The translations under genes were made by a program, and so were the position numbers. The notes under the pieces were generated by a model. It was not told the DNA's origin. It was given only the letters and a program-made list of their open reading frames with translations, and did no database searches. Of a stretch of DNA of 64,000 bases, positions 45,277 to 58,010 are shown in pieces (position 1 is the first letter of the stretch; the number at the start of each line of letters is the position of its first letter). Source of the stretch: Bretschneidera sinensis (taxonomy: Eukaryota; Streptophyta; Magnoliopsida; Brassicales; Akaniaceae); NCBI GenBank assembly GCA_023935145.1, contig CM043698.1, forward strand, positions 78,605,001-78,669,000, written 5' to 3'.

Positions 45277-46252
45277 GTGTCAAAAGTTAGGAGCTGTGTC
45301 TCATCGAAATATGATGCCCTTAAACCCCATTTTAGTAATTGAAATCTTTGATTGTTAGGGCATCGATTTTATGGGATCCTTTCCTCCTTCCTTTGGATAC
45401 CTATATATCATTGTGGCAATATATTATGTATCTAAGTGGGTAGAGGCAGCAGCTTGCAGAAGCAATGATAATAGAACGGTAATTAAATTTCTTAAAGAAA
45501 ATGTGTTATCTCGATTTGGTACACCACGTGCTATAATTAGTGATCAAGGTACACATTTTTGCAACCGTTCTTTTGAAGCTTTGATGCGAAAATATGGGGT
45601 GTTACATAAAATTTCTACCGCTTATCATCCTCAGACTAGTGGGCAAGTAGAGCTCGCTAATAGGGAGATTAAACAAATTTTAGAAAAAACAGTTAACCCG
45701 GATCGCAAGGATTAGTCCCTGAGACTAGTTGATGCACTTTGGGCTTACCGTACAGCTTTTAAAACTCCCTTAGGTATGTTACCTTATCGGCTTGTTTTTG
45801 GAAAGCCTTGCCACTTACTTGTAGAGCTCGAGCATCGAGCGTATTGGGCAATTAAATCTTTTAATTTTGACATAGGAGAAGCCGGTAAGCTTCGGAAATA
45901 TCAATTGACCGAGTTAGAGGAGTTAAGGAATGATGCTTATGAGAACTCTAGAATCTATAAGGCTAAGATGAAAGTATTCCATGGTAAAAATATTTTGAGA
46001 AAAACGTTTAAACCTAATGATCGGGTGTTCTTATACGACTCTAGACTCCATAAGCATCCTGGAAAACTTCGGTCGAGGTGGACCGGCCATTTTGTGGTGA
46101 AAAATGTTTTTGAAAATAGGGCGGTAGAAATTGAGGATACTAGAGATGGTCGAGTCTTTAAAGTCAATGGTCAACGCCTTAAGATCTTAATGGAGAGAAA
46201 AGATCCGGAAATGGAAGACATTCCACTTATGGATCCTGTCTACTTACCTTGA
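45277..46252 (+). pseudogene. pol: Athila integrase, first copy (right part)
   Basis: Continues the frame cut at 39499. The catalytic core shows FMGSFPPSFGYLYIIVAIYY, ISDQGTHFCNRSFEALM and [16 protein letters not shown] (Asp and Glu catalytic positions), then the C-terminal part [20 protein letters not shown] and the end MDPVYLP. Stops include TAG at about 45357 (a Trp codon in the other copy) and TAG 45713 (also Trp). In life this enzyme joins cDNA to host DNA. Confidence 0.9.
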
Positions 46253-47907
46253 CCACACAACAGAGGTACATTTTTTTTTATTTGTTTTTGTGTTGTTTTT
46301 TTTATTTTTTATTATTTCTATTTTACTTTTAATTTTTAGTATGCTAACACACGATGGAAGTCTTAATGGTACACCACAGATGCTTTCTTTTTGTTTGTTC
46401 TATGTTGTAGATCAGACTTTTAACCAGAAGATTAGCATGCAGTTCATATGGAGGTGCACAAGTTTCAGCTGCCGTGCATTTTTGCTTACAAAGGGAGTTT
46501 CCTTTACCTTTTTCTTTAACATTGGGGACAATGTGATTTTTCAGTTGGGGGTGGAGGAAACATATTCTTTTTCTTTCATTGAACTGTCTGGTGTCATCTT
46601 TGTTTTTGTTTAGCATGCTTTGTGTTAGCCTTAGAGTCAATTTACATGTCAATAATATGAGCATAATTGAGATAGCAGATAGCATGTAGAAGAAGTTAAA
46701 TTTTGTTTCGGTTTGAAATTAATTTAAATATCAATCTTCATTTGGTTTGAGACTCTAGTTTGTGGTAAGATTGTATGATTAGTCTATAACATCTAGAGAA
46801 ATTTTATGTGTGATTATTTTGTGAATATTTTTGCGGTCTCAACAAGCTCTAGAACTTACTTGATAACCACTTAAGGAGAATTCCTAGAATGCACATTACT
46901 TAGGATATGATATAGGCCATTTTTGGACCGTTTGAGCTTTTCAAACCTACCATTGCTATATTTATCACTAGTTACCTATTTGAGCCTTTTTCTTGAAAAT
47001 AAAAATTGAGCTTTGTTTCTTTGGATAAACCATTTACTTACCTTTATGAGCCTGAAAATATTTTATCCTTGCCTTTCTTTTAAAAGAACTTAGTTATACA
47101 CATGTTGTGAGAAGCACTTAACAGGAGTAAGGGTGAAAATATGAAAAAATATCACTATCACAACCCAAGTATATTAAAGGAGATAAGTTGGGGGTTGTGG
47201 AAAAGATAAGAAAAAAAATGATGAAAAAGAAGGTGAATGGTTATGTGCCAAAATAAAAAAAAATGAATTATGGCAAAGAAAGAAGAAAGAAAGAAAAAGA
47301 AAAGAAAAATGGTGATTTGTTTAAAGAAATGCTCAAAAAATGATTGAAAGAGTTAGGTGTTGAAGTAAAGGTTATCAAGTGCTTAAAGTGATTGTGTTTA
47401 AAGCTAAGAGATTGAGTTTTTTTACTTGTGAATCCTTCCCATTCTTCTTTAGCCTTTACCTTAGCCTAACGTTACAAGCTTATTAAAGATCTTTTGATCC
47501 AATGTAGTGTGATTTTTCTACAATAGTGGAGAGTGGTTTGAAACGTAAGCATATGGAGCTTGTTTTTGTGATTGATGTCACGCAATTTATTATGTTTTTA
47601 GAGGCTAAGACTTATATTCATGAATGTTATGCATAAAATCATCCGGGCGTTTGGATTAATGGTTTGTGGTAAGATGGATGGTAAGAGTCAATAACGATTT
47701 TAAGATTGTGTTTGGATTACTTTTGGATTTGGGTGAAATTTAATGATTCTTTGTGCCTTGTGTTATGTGCAATTTTTTAGACAAAATGTGAAATACTCTT
47801 GGTTCAATGCTAGCATTGCTTTACTTTGTTTTTAACTCCCACCATATAATTCATCTCTTATTTTCACTTGAATTGCTAGGGACTAACAGTAAGCTAGTTG
47901 GGGGTTG
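46253..47907 (+). other. Athila 3' untranslated region, first copy
   Basis: No env-like frame is present, although some Athila elements have one here. It contains ACATTGGGGACAATGT (an internal palindrome) near 46521, an A/G-rich stretch at 47200-47330, and the polypurine tract AGCTAGTTGGGGGTTG just before the LTR at 47908. It matches 54736-56396. Confidence 0.7.
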
Positions 47908-49149
47908 TGATGAGAGTCATAAAATGCTTCTCAACAGTGGTTAATTGTTAGCATTCTATGATTGATCTTGGTCTTTATTGCGCTTTTATGTGTTAATCAC
48001 TCTAAAGTAATATTATTGGACCACTGACTTATTTCAGTACAATTTTCAGGTACTTTGAGTTTAAAAGAGAAAAGGAAGCGATCGTTGCTTAAAAGGCCAA
48101 GATCCCATGCCTCCGGAGGATAAGATGGACTACTGCCTGTATTGCGATCGAGCGCACATCCCACATCGACCAAGAAGTACTTTGCAGCTCAACTGCGATC
48201 GAGCGCATATGCGATCGAGTGCAAGAAGGCTGCGATCGAGCGCACTCGGGCAGAATCCCACATCGGATAGAAAACACACAGCACTCTGGGAGTTGCCCTA
48301 TAAAAACCCCCCTCCACTTCAGCTTTAGGAATCAATCGGAGCTCATCTGAAATCATCAGAGAGTGAATCCTGAGGGCCTTTAGGACAAATCCGAAAGTAT
48401 AAATTTGGAGGGAAAGCTGAGGATGATCGTTGAGAGGCCGGAGGCAACTCGAGTAAGCATGAGCTCGATGGCCAGCTAATCTCCAAGCAAGACGAAGGGA
48501 TGAATCCCTAGGTGTAGTTGTTCTTATTTTCCTTTATTTCATTCAGTTGTAGTTGGATATTATTTTCATTAAACAATGTTATGTTTTATTCTTTAATTTA
48601 ATTAGTAGATTTATTATTACTCCGGTGATTGCATGCTTCTTTTCCATATAAGTTCAGTCATGCTTTTCTTATGTGTATCTGTTTGGGTGTGATTAAGTCC
48701 GGTAGATCTCTTTTATAGATTTGTCCATTGCTGCAGTATTTTCATTTAGATACCGTCTTCTTTTGATAATTTATAAGTTAGGTCATGTGTGCTTGAAAGT
48801 AAAGAATAATTCATAGCAATCACATTAGGGTTTATAAATGCGCTTTAATTTAATATTTGTCGATTGCCTGTTTGGGATGTGAAACTTGCAATCGAGAATA
48901 AAACAACTGAATCAAGTTAGGATTAGAGCAACAAACCTAGGGAGGATTTCTGGAACCTTGTCGTTTCTTTTTTATATTATTCAATCATTTATACAATTTT
49001 CATAAAATCAATCATTCAACTTCTTTCAATCAATCTTTTATCGTTTGTGTTCAAGTTTACACCTTCTTTCGTAATTAACTTGTTTCCCTATGGAATCGAC
49101 ACCCCAAAGCTGTACTACAAATAACCGCGTTATATTTTGGGCGTAATCA
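47908..49149 (+). repeat. Athila middle LTR, shared by both units
   Basis: 1242 bp, TGATGAGAGTC to GCGTAATCA. It contains four GCGATCGAGCGCA-like motifs (48144-48244), two USE-like elements (48158-48168 and 48255-48265) and a TATA box (48299). It is followed by TGGCGCCGTTTCCGGGGA (49155-49172), a tRNA-Asp-type primer site with one mismatch. Confidence 0.93.
48255..48306 (+). promoter_or_regulatory. snRNA-like USE plus TATA box in the middle Athila LTR
   Basis: ATCCCACATCG (48255-48265) and TATAAAAA (48299-48306) are 33 bp apart. A second ATCCCACATCG lies at 48158-48168. Confidence 0.65.
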
Positions 49150-49358
49150 AATTTTGGCGCCGTTTCCGGGGAAACGCGCTTAAGTACAAAGAAGATTGTC
49201 AACTTTTGACATGACAGTAGGAGAGTTGTAAATAGTTTTTCTTTTCAGCAGCTGTAAAGGCGGTAACTTTGTTCCTTCTTTTAGCCTGCTGCATTATTTT
49301 ATTTTATTTTATTTTATTCTTTCTTTTTAGGATTTTTTTTATTATTTTGTGATCTTGC

Positions 49359-51213
49359 ATGCCCAGATATAGAGACCATTTGGGTAGATTTGCTTGTAGG
49401 CCTGTGCTAGAGTCAGGATTGAACTTTTTAAACCCTTTATTTGATAATCCATCTAGTCTTGAGGAAATGAGTGAACACGGAGATCAACCTACTAGGACCC
49501 TTTAGGATTACCTCCACCCTACACGCACAACCACACCATCTTGCATCATGTTTCCAGCCAACATTCCCCAATTAGACCTTAAAACAGGGATGACACAGTT
49601 ACTCCCTACATTTTATGGCATAGAAAATGAGAACCCATATGTGCACATCAGAGAGTTTGAGGAAGTAGTTGCAACTTTCCATAGTCAAGGTGCAACTACT
49701 GACATTGTGCGGCTTAAGTTCTTTCCTTTCGCTTTGAAGGATATAGCTAAGAGTTGGTTATACTCACTGAGACCACGATCTATTGGATCGTGGACTGAGA
49801 TGACTAGGGCCTTCTTTAACAAATACTTCCCTCAGCACAAGACTAATGCGTTGAAAAGACAAATATCCACCTTTGCACAAAAGGAAAACGAGACTTTGTA
49901 TCAGTCTTGGGAGAAATTTAAAGAGCTGTTAAGTATGTGTCCACACCATGGGTATGAAAATTGGCATTTAGTGAGCTACTTCTATGAGGGTCTTACCTAT
50001 AGAGAACACCAATTTGTTGAGATGATATGCAATGGGGAATTTCTGCAAAAAGAACCCGATGAGGCTCTTGAATACCTCAATGAGCTTGCTGAGAAAGCTC
50101 ATACATGGACTGGACCTAGTGCTACTGAAAGCACGAATAGGTCACGACCTATAGGAAACCCCAGTGGTGGAAGGATATACCATCTTAGGGAAGAAGACAA
50201 TCTGAAAGCTAAGGTCGAACTGCTCACCAGAGAGTTAGAAGCATTGAAAACTAAGGGCTCAAAGCAAACACATGCGGCTAATCATGCCGAGTCTTTAGAG
50301 TCGTGTTTCATGTGTGGCGGGGGTCGATCATCTCCTCCAAGAATGCCCCACATTTGCTGATATGAGAGGGCTGTATGAGGAACAATGTAATGCCTTAGGC
50401 ATGTACAAGAAGCCTCTTGCACCTTTCTCTAGCACTTATAATCTGGGGTGGCGGAATCACCCCAACTTTAGCTGGAAATCTGAAAGTCAGCAGCATGCAT
50501 AGCCCCCTAGATCATCCCCTGCACCTTATCATGCACCCTCATCCTCTAGGAACTCCTTAGAAGACACCTTACAGGCTTTTATAGAGGCACAAGGTAAGAC
50601 AAACCAGAGGGTTGAGGCATTAATTACGTAGGTGGTTGAAGAACATAAAGAAATTAAGATCCAAGTGTCCAAATTAATGGGCTCCTTAAGTGTGACTGAG
50701 CGAGGTAAATTCCCTTCCCAAGCTCAGTCCACACCTCGCGGTCAACATGTGGCACAAGAAAATTTGAAGGATGTAAATGCCATAATGACTCGAAGTGGTA
50801 AGTCACTGCACATCTCACCAATGAATGAATCCGAGGATGTGGAAAAGGGTCAAAGTAGTAGTAATACCGAGCTATCCAAAGACCTTGAAGTGACCAAAAG
50901 TCCTGTTAAGGCACCTTTTCCTCAAGCTTTAAAGTCAAACAAGAAAAATCTGGACTTAAATAACGAAATCCTAGAGAACTTAAGGCAAGTGAAACTCAAT
51001 CTTCCTCTGTTACATGTGATTAAAAAATGTCCTACTTATGCAAAAGTTCTCCAAGATTTATGCACAATTAAGAGGAAACACCATGTCAAGAAAACTGTAT
51101 TTCTAACTGAGTAAGTTAGTGCTTTAATTGAGGAAAGAATTCCCCCAAAATACAAGGATCTAGGTTATCCTATCATTGCTTGTAGCATTGGAAATCATGA
51201 GGTTGGACAAGCC
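49359..51213 (+). pseudogene. gag: Athila gag, second copy
   Basis: ATG 49359 opens MPRYRDHLGRFACRPV; TAG 49503 breaks it. The main gag domain (49548-50150) has FYGIENENPYVHIREFEEVV, LKFFPFALKDIAKSWLYSL and AFFNKYFPQHKTNALKRQI, the retrotransposon gag fold that forms the capsid-like particle. A knuckle begun by CFMCGG at about 50305 is cut by a one-base shift near 50320 and continues VDHLLQECP, with the motif YNLGWRNHPNFSW after it. More stops at 50500 (TAG), 50629 (TAG) and 51112 (TAA). The end leads into protease. Confidence 0.85.
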
Positions 51214-54200
51214 TTGCTAGATTTAGGAGCCAGTGTAAACCTAATGCCATTTTCCATTTATTTACAGCTAGGTTTAGGAGAAATCAAACCAACCGGCGTG
51301 GTGCTACAACTGGCTGACTGTTCAGTTAAAGTACCATGGGGTGTGGTAGAGGATGTGTTGATTCATATTGATAAATTTTACTATCCTGTTGATTTCCTAA
51401 TTCTTGATACTACTTCTACGGTTGACACTAACTCTAGAATTCCTTTGAGTTTGGGTAGACCTTTCCTTGCTACTGCAAATGCTCTTATTAATTGTAGGAA
51501 TGGACTCATGAAGCTGTCTTTTGGAAACATGACCTTAGAAGTGAACATTTTCAATGTTGCAAAACAGCTCAAAGATGAGAACAAAAACCACCAGCTATAC
51601 ATGATCGAGTCACTCATCGATAAGGGAGTTTCCATGGCTCATGATTTTTGTCCTTTTAAGAGTTTTCTAGTTAATTCTGAGATTGATTTATTTGAAGATA
51701 AAACTGATATAATTGATACTTGTGCTGTTTTTTACAAATCTCAGGATTATGGCATTCGAGTGTGGTACCCAAGGTTTGAGGAGTTGCTTGACAGAAGCGG
51801 AAAACAAATCTCCTCAAGTGTGGAAGCACCTAAAGTTGAATTGAAGCCACTACCTAAGGGTTTAAAACATGCCTTTCTCGGTCCAGGTGATACCTTTCCT
51901 GTTATTATTTCTTCTGAATTATCTGAGACCCAATGTGAGAAATTAATTCATACTTTAATTGCACATAAATCGGCCTTAGGGTGGAGCATGGCTGATTTGA
52001 AGGGAATTAGTCCCCTGATCTACTCCCTTAAAATAAATTTGGATGAAGGAACCAGTCCTCGTAGAGACCTTCAACGTAGACTTAACCCCACTATGAAAGA
52101 AGTAGTGAAAAACGAAGTGCTGAAACTGTTAGATGCAGGTATTATATATCCCATAGCTGATAGTAAATGGGTAAGTCCTACACAAGTCGTTCCCAAAAAG
52201 TCCGGAGTCACTGTGGTAATGAATGACCTAGGAGAGTTAGTCCCTACCAAACTTTTGACCGGGTGGCATATGTGCATTGATTACAGAAAATTAAATGTTG
52301 CCACCCGGAAAGACCATTTCCCACTCATTTTTATTGATAAAATTCTTGAGTGTGTAGCTGGTCATCCTTTTTACTGTTTCTTAGATGGTTATTCTGGCTA
52401 TTATCAGATAGAAATTGCATTAGAAGACAAGGATAAAACCACTTTTACTTGTCCCTTTGGCACTTATGCTTTTCGTAGAATGTCATTTGGACTATGTAAT
52501 GCCCCTGCCACTTTTCAACATTGCATGATGAGTGTTTTTAGTGACATGGTTGAAAATTACATGGAGGTTTTTATGGATGACCTGACTGTTTTTGGATCTT
52601 CATTTGATACATGCTTAATGAATTTGGAAAGAGTATTAATTCGATGTGAAGAAAAAGAATTGGTTTTAAATTGGGAAAAATGTCATTTCATGGTCCCATC
52701 CAGTATTGTCTTAGGGCATATTGTCTCTTCTAAAGAAATAGGGGTTGATCAATCTAAGATTGAATTAATCTCTAAATTTCCTGCACCTAAGACAATAAAG
52801 GATGTGAGATCTTTCCTTGGTCATGCTGGCTTTAATAGGAGGTTCATACAAAATTTTTCCAACATATCTAGACCATTATGTGCCCTCCTAATTAAAGATA
52901 CCCTATTTGAGTGGACTTCAGCTTGTCAAGAGGCCTTTAAAACGCTGATTGGCAAGCTTACTTTAGCACCTATAATGCAGTCACCTGATTGGAATTTACC
53001 ATTTGAAATCATGTGTGATACTAGTGACTACGCTGTAGGTGCTGTTCTTGGACAGCGAAGAGAGGGAAAACCTTTTGTAATTTGCTATGCTAGTAAGACT
53101 TTGAATAGTGCTCAGATGAATTACTCCACAACTGAAAAAGAATTACTAGCTGTAGTATTTGCTTTAGATAAATTTCGTGCATACTTAATTGGTTCTCTTA
53201 TCCTTATTTTTACAGATCATGTTGCTCTCAAATACCTGCTTACAAAGAAGGATGCTAAGGTGCACTTAATACGATGGATCCTACTCCTACAAGAATTCAA
53301 CATCACCATCAAAGACAAGAAAAGAGTAAAGAATATAGTGGCTGACCATCTTTCAAGGCTCACATTTGAAGACACATCTGATGACATGCCGATCAAAGAT
53401 GACTTTCCCGATGAGTATTTACTTTCTGTTACTTCCTTACCATGGTTTGCTCACATTGTGAATTATTTGGTTACAGGTGAGATACCAGTGGATTGGAGCG
53501 CTCAAGACAAGAGGAAATTTTTATATGAGGTACATAATTTTTATTGGGATAACCTCTATCTTTTCAAGTACTGCCTAGACCAAATTCTAAGGCGTTGCAT
53601 CCCTAATGAAGAGATTGCACGTGTCTTAGAATTTTGTCATTCCCTAGCTTGTAGAGGCCACTTTTCAATGAAAAAAACCGCTGCAAAAATTTTACAGTGT
53701 GGATTTTATTAGCCTACCTTGTTTAATGATGCAAACACCTATTGTCGCTCATGTGAAAGGTGTCAAAAGTTAGGAGCTGTGTCTCATCGAAATATGATGC
53801 CCTTAAAGCCCATTTTAGTAATTGAAATCTTTGATTGTTGGGGCGTCGATTTTATGGGATCCTTTCCTCCTTCCTTTGGATACCTATATATCATTGTGGC
53901 AATAGATTATGTATATAAGTGGGTAGAGGCAGCAGTTTGCCGAAGCAATGATAATAGAACGGTAATTAAATTTCTTAAAGAAAATGTGTTATTTCGATTT
54001 GGTACACCACGTGCTATAATTAGTGATCAAGATACACATTTTTGCAACCATTCTTTTGAAGCTTTGATGCGAAAATATGGGATGTAACATAAAATTTCTA
54101 CCACTTATCATCCTCAGACTAGTGGGCAAGTAGAGCTCGCTAATAGGGAGATTAAACAAATTTTAGAAAAAACAGTTAACCCGTATCGCAAGGATTGGAC

Positions 54201-54735
54201 CCTGAGACTAGTTGATGCACTTTGGGCTTACCGTACAGCTTTTAAAACTCCCTTAGGTATGTCACCTTATTGGCTTGTTTTTGGAAAGCCTTGCCACTTA
54301 CCTGTAGAGCTCGAGCATCGAGCATATTGGGCAATTAAATCTTTTAATTTTGACATAGGAGAAGCTGGTAAGCTTCGGAAATATTAGTTGACCGAGTTAG
54401 AGGAGTTAAGGAATGATGCTTATGAGAACTCTAGAATCTATAAGGCTAAGATGAAAGTATTCCATGATAAAAATATTTTGAGAAAAACGTTTAAACCTGA
54501 TGATCGGGTGTTCTTATACGACTCTAGACTCCATAAGCATCCTGGAAAACTTCGGTCGAGGTGGACCGGCCCTTTTGTGGTGAAAAATGTTTTTGAAAAT
54601 AGGGCGGTAGAAATTGAGGATACTAGAGATGGTCGGGTCTTTAAAGTCAATGGTCAACACTTTAAGATCTTAATGGAGAGACAAGATCCGAAAATGGAAG
54701 ACATTCCACTTATGGATCCTGTCTACTTACCTTGA
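51214..54735 (+). pseudogene. pol: Athila pol, second copy: protease, RT, RNase H, integrase
   Basis: One frame with three stops (TAG 53710, TAA 54085, TAG 54385). Protease: LDLGASVNLMPFS, with the catalytic Asp at residue 3 of the 832-codon open stretch. RT: DYRKLNVATRKDHFPLIF, FLDGYSGYYQIEIALEDKD and the catalytic FMDDLTVFG at residues 453-461. RNase H: DTSDYAVGAVLGQ from residue 602. Integrase: zinc part HSLACRGHFSM...CRSCERC, core with VDFMGSFPPS, SDQDTHF and [16 protein letters not shown], then a C-terminal beta-rich part ending MDPVYLP. The long open stretch through protease, RT and RNase H implies a fairly recent loss. Lesions differ from those of the first copy. Confidence 0.92.
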
Positions 54736-56396
54736 CCACACAATAGAGGTACATTTTTTTCTTTTATTTGTTTTTGTGTCCTTTTTTTATTTTTTATTAT
54801 TTGTATTTTACTTTTAATTTTTAGTATGCTAACACACGATGGAAGTCTTAATGGTACACCACATATGCTTTCTTTTTGTTTGTTCTATGTTGTAGATCAG
54901 ACTTTCAACCAGAAGGTTAGCATGCAGTTCATATAGAGGTGCACAAGTTTCAGCTGCCGTGCATTTTTGCTTACAAAGGGAGTTTCCTTTACCTTTTTCT
55001 TTAACATTGGGGACAATGTGATTTTTCAGTTGGGGGTGGAGGAAACATATTCTTTTTATTTCATTAAACTGTCTGGTGTCATCTTTGTTTTTGTTTAGCA
55101 TGCTTTTGTGTTAGCCTTAGAGTCAATTTACATGTCAATGATATGAGCATAATTGAGATAGTAGATAGCGCGTAGAAGAACTTAAATTTTGTTTCGGTTT
55201 GAAATTAATTTAAATATCAATCTTCATTTGGTTTGAGACTCTAATTTGTGGTAAGATTGTATGATTAGTCTATAACATCTAGAGAAATTTTATGTGTGAT
55301 TATTTTATGAATATTTTTGCGGTCTCAACAAGCTCTAGAACTTACTTGATAACCACTTAAGGCGAATTCCTAGAATGCACATTACTTAGGATATGATATA
55401 GGCTATTTTTGGACCGTTTGAGCTTTTCAAACCTACCATTGCTATATTTATCACTAGTCACCTATTTGAGCCTTTTTCTTGAAAATAAAAATTGAGCCTT
55501 GTTTCTTTGGATAAACTATTTACTTACCTTTATGAGCCTAAAAATATTTTATCCTTGCCTTTCTTTTAAAAGAACTTAGTTATACACATGTTGTGAGAAT
55601 CATTTAAAAGGAATAAGGGTGGAAATATAAAAAAAATATCACTATCACAACCCAAGTACATTAAAGGAGATAAGTTGGGGGTTGTGGAAAAGATAAGAAA
55701 AAAAATGATGAAAAAGAAGGTGAATGGTTATGTGCCAAAATAAATAAAAAATGAATTATGGCAAAGAAAGAAGAAAGAAAGAAAAAGAAAAGAAAAATGG
55801 TGATTTGTTTAAAGAAATGCTCGAAAAATGATTGAAAGAGTTAGGTGTTGAAGTAAAGGTTATCAAGTGCTTAAAGTGATTGTGTTTAAAGCTAAGAGAT
55901 TGAGTTTTTTTACTTGTGAATCCTTCCCATTCTTCCTTAGCCTTTACCTTAGCCTAACGTTACAAGCTTATTAAAGATCTTTTGATCCAATGTAGTGTGA
56001 TTTTTCTACAATAGTGGAGAGTGGTTTGAAATGTAAGCATATGGAGCTTGTTTTTGTGATTGATGTCACGCAATTTAATATGTTTTTAGAGGCCAAGACT
56101 TGTATTCATGAATGTTATACATAAAATCATCCGGGTGTTTGGATTAATGGTTTGTGGTAAGATGGATGGTAAGAGTCAATAACGATTTTAAGATTGATGT
56201 TTGGATTACTTTTGGATTTGAGTGAAATTTAATGATTCTTTGTGCCTTGTGTTATGTGCAATTTTTGAGACAAAATGTGAATTACTCTTGGTTCAACGCT
56301 AGCATTGCTTTACTTTGTTTTTAACTCCCACCATAGAATTCATCTCTTATTTTTGCTTGAATTGCTAGGGACTAGCAATAAGCTAGTTGGGGGTTG
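54736..56396 (+). other. Athila 3' untranslated region, second copy
   Basis: Aligns throughout with 46253-47907, including the ACATTGGGGACAATGT palindrome near 55004 and the polypurine tract before 56397. No env-like frame. Confidence 0.7.
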
Positions 56397-57667
56397 TGAT
56401 GAGAGTCATAAAATGCTTCTCAACAGTGATTAATTGTTAGCATTCTATGATTGATCTCGGTCTTTATTGCACTTTTATGTGTTAATCACTCTAAAGTAAT
56501 ATTATTGGACCACTGACTTATTTCAGTGTAATTTTCAGGTACTTTGAGTTTAAAAGAGAAAAAGAAGTGATTGTTACTTAAAAGGCCAAGATCCCATGCC
56601 TCTGGAGGACAAGATGGACTACTGCTTGTATTACGATCGAGCGTACAATCAATGCGATCGAGTGCACATCCCACACCGACCAAGAAGTACTTTGCAGCGC
56701 AACTGCGATCGAGCGCAAGAAGGCTACGATCGAGCACACTCGGGCAGAATCCCACATCGGATAGAAAACACACAGCACTCTGGGAGTTGCCCTATAAAAA
56801 CCCCCCTCCACTTCAGCTTTAAGAATCAATCGGAGCTCATCTAAAATCATGAGAGAGTGAATCCAGAGGGCCTTTAAGAGCAATCCAGAGGGCCTTTAGG
56901 ACGAATCCGAAAGTATAAATTTGGAGGGCAAGCTGAGGATGATTGTTGAGAGGCCGGAGGTAACTCAAGTAAGCATGAGCTCGATGGTCAGCTAATCTCC
57001 AAGCAAGGTGAAGGGATGAATCCCTAGGTGTAGTTGTTCTCATTTTCCTTTATTTGATTCAGTTGTAGTTGGATATTATTTTCATTAAACATTGTTATGT
57101 TTTATTCTTTAATTTAATTAGTAGATTTATTATTACTCCGGTGATTGCATGTTTCTTTTCCATATAAGTTCAGTCATGCTTTTCTTATGTGTATCTGTTT
57201 GGGTGTGATTGAGTCTGGTAGATCTCTTTTATAGATTTGTCCATTGCTGCGGTATTGTCATTTAGATATACCGTCATCTTTTGATAATTTATAAGTTAGG
57301 TCATGTGTGCTTGAAAGTAATGAATAATTCATAGCAATCACATTAGGGTTTATAAATGCACTTTAATTGAATATTTGCCGATTGCCTGTTTGGGATGTAA
57401 AACTTGCAATCAAGAATAAAACAACTGAATCAAGTTAGGATTAGAGCAACGAACCTAGGGAGGATTTCTGGAAAGTTGTCGTTTCTTTATTATATTATTC
57501 AATCATTTACACAATTTTCATAAAATCAACAATTCAACTTCTTTCAATCAATCTTTTATCGTTTGTGTTCAAGTTTACACCTTCTTTCATAATTAACTTG
57601 TTTCCCTGTGGAATCGACACCCCAAAGCTGTACTACAAATAACCGCGTTATACTTTGGGCGTAATCA
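56397..57667 (+). repeat. Athila 3' LTR
   Basis: 1271 bp. It matches the middle LTR with a short extra duplication near 56870-56900 (CCAGAGGGCCTTTA twice) and changed motif copies (56634-56740). Ends GCGTAATCA, then GGACT. Confidence 0.93.
56749..56800 (+). promoter_or_regulatory. snRNA-like USE plus TATA box in the Athila 3' LTR
   Basis: ATCCCACATCG (56749-56759) and TATAAAAA (56793-56800) are 33 bp apart. The upstream copy is decayed to ATCCCACACCG. Confidence 0.65.
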
Positions 57668-57672
57668 GGACT

Positions 57673-58010
57673 CACTGTAGTGATGCTGGTTGTAAAAAGA
57701 GAGGAGTATAGATTAGATAGAGAGCATTGTAATAGTTCTTATCATCTTCTTTCTTCTCTTCTTGGTTTCTTCAGGAACTTGAGGTTTCTTGAATAGGGTT
57801 GTTGGATTGTAAAGAACCATTGATTTAGTGCAGAGAGTTCAGAGGAACTCGTGGGGACGTAGGCTATCCGAACCTCGATAACAAATCGCTTGTCTTATTT
57901 CTTTCTTTGATTTCTGTTCCTGTTTTCGGTTCCAAATCTTTACAAGTCATTCTAGACTTGGATGTTTGGAAGATCACCATCTGGGCATCTTGTCAAGGTG
58001 ATTTCCAACA
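57673..58010 (+). repeat. Copia 3' LTR, right part
   Basis: Continues the LTR cut at 38056. It has the GGGGACGTAGGC...CCGAACCTCG block common near the 3' end of Copia LTRs, ends CCAACA, and is followed by AAATG. Confidence 0.85.

Larger units (their letters stand above)
38057..57667 (+). mobile_element. Athila Ty3/gypsy tandem: LTR-pol-LTR-gag-pol-LTR
   Basis: Three LTRs share the start TGATGAGAGT: a 104-bp stub (38057-38160), a full LTR (47908-49149) and a full LTR (56397-57667, ending GTAATCA). Target duplication GGACT lies only at the outer borders (38052-38056, 57668-57672). The middle LTR is preceded by a polypurine tract and followed by a primer site, so it serves both units. The left unit has lost the rest of its LTR, gag, protease and early RT, and is itself interrupted by element C. 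The right unit is full length. Confidence 0.9.
36368..58010 (+). mobile_element. Copia element with a 5' deletion, split by the Athila tandem
   Basis: Target duplication AAATG is at 36363-36367 and 58011-58015. The 5' LTR is only 36368-36476 and is joined directly to the late part of reverse transcriptase. RT/RNase H follows to 37320, then a polypurine tract and the 3' LTR (37409-38056 continuing at 57673-58010, about 986 bp), ending CCAACA. The 3' LTR has a TATA box (TTATATAAAGG) near 37918. The Athila tandem inserted into the 3' LTR. Confidence 0.9.

Noticed and set aside
46290..46613. env-like gene in the Athila 3' region
   Set aside because: The 107-residue frame is Phe-rich and AT-driven; it is not kept open in the second copy.
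48255..48420. A real U-snRNA gene downstream of the USE/TATA module
   Set aside because: The sequence after the TATA box shows no snRNA body or Sm-site pattern that I recognise, and it lies within LTRs of full elements.
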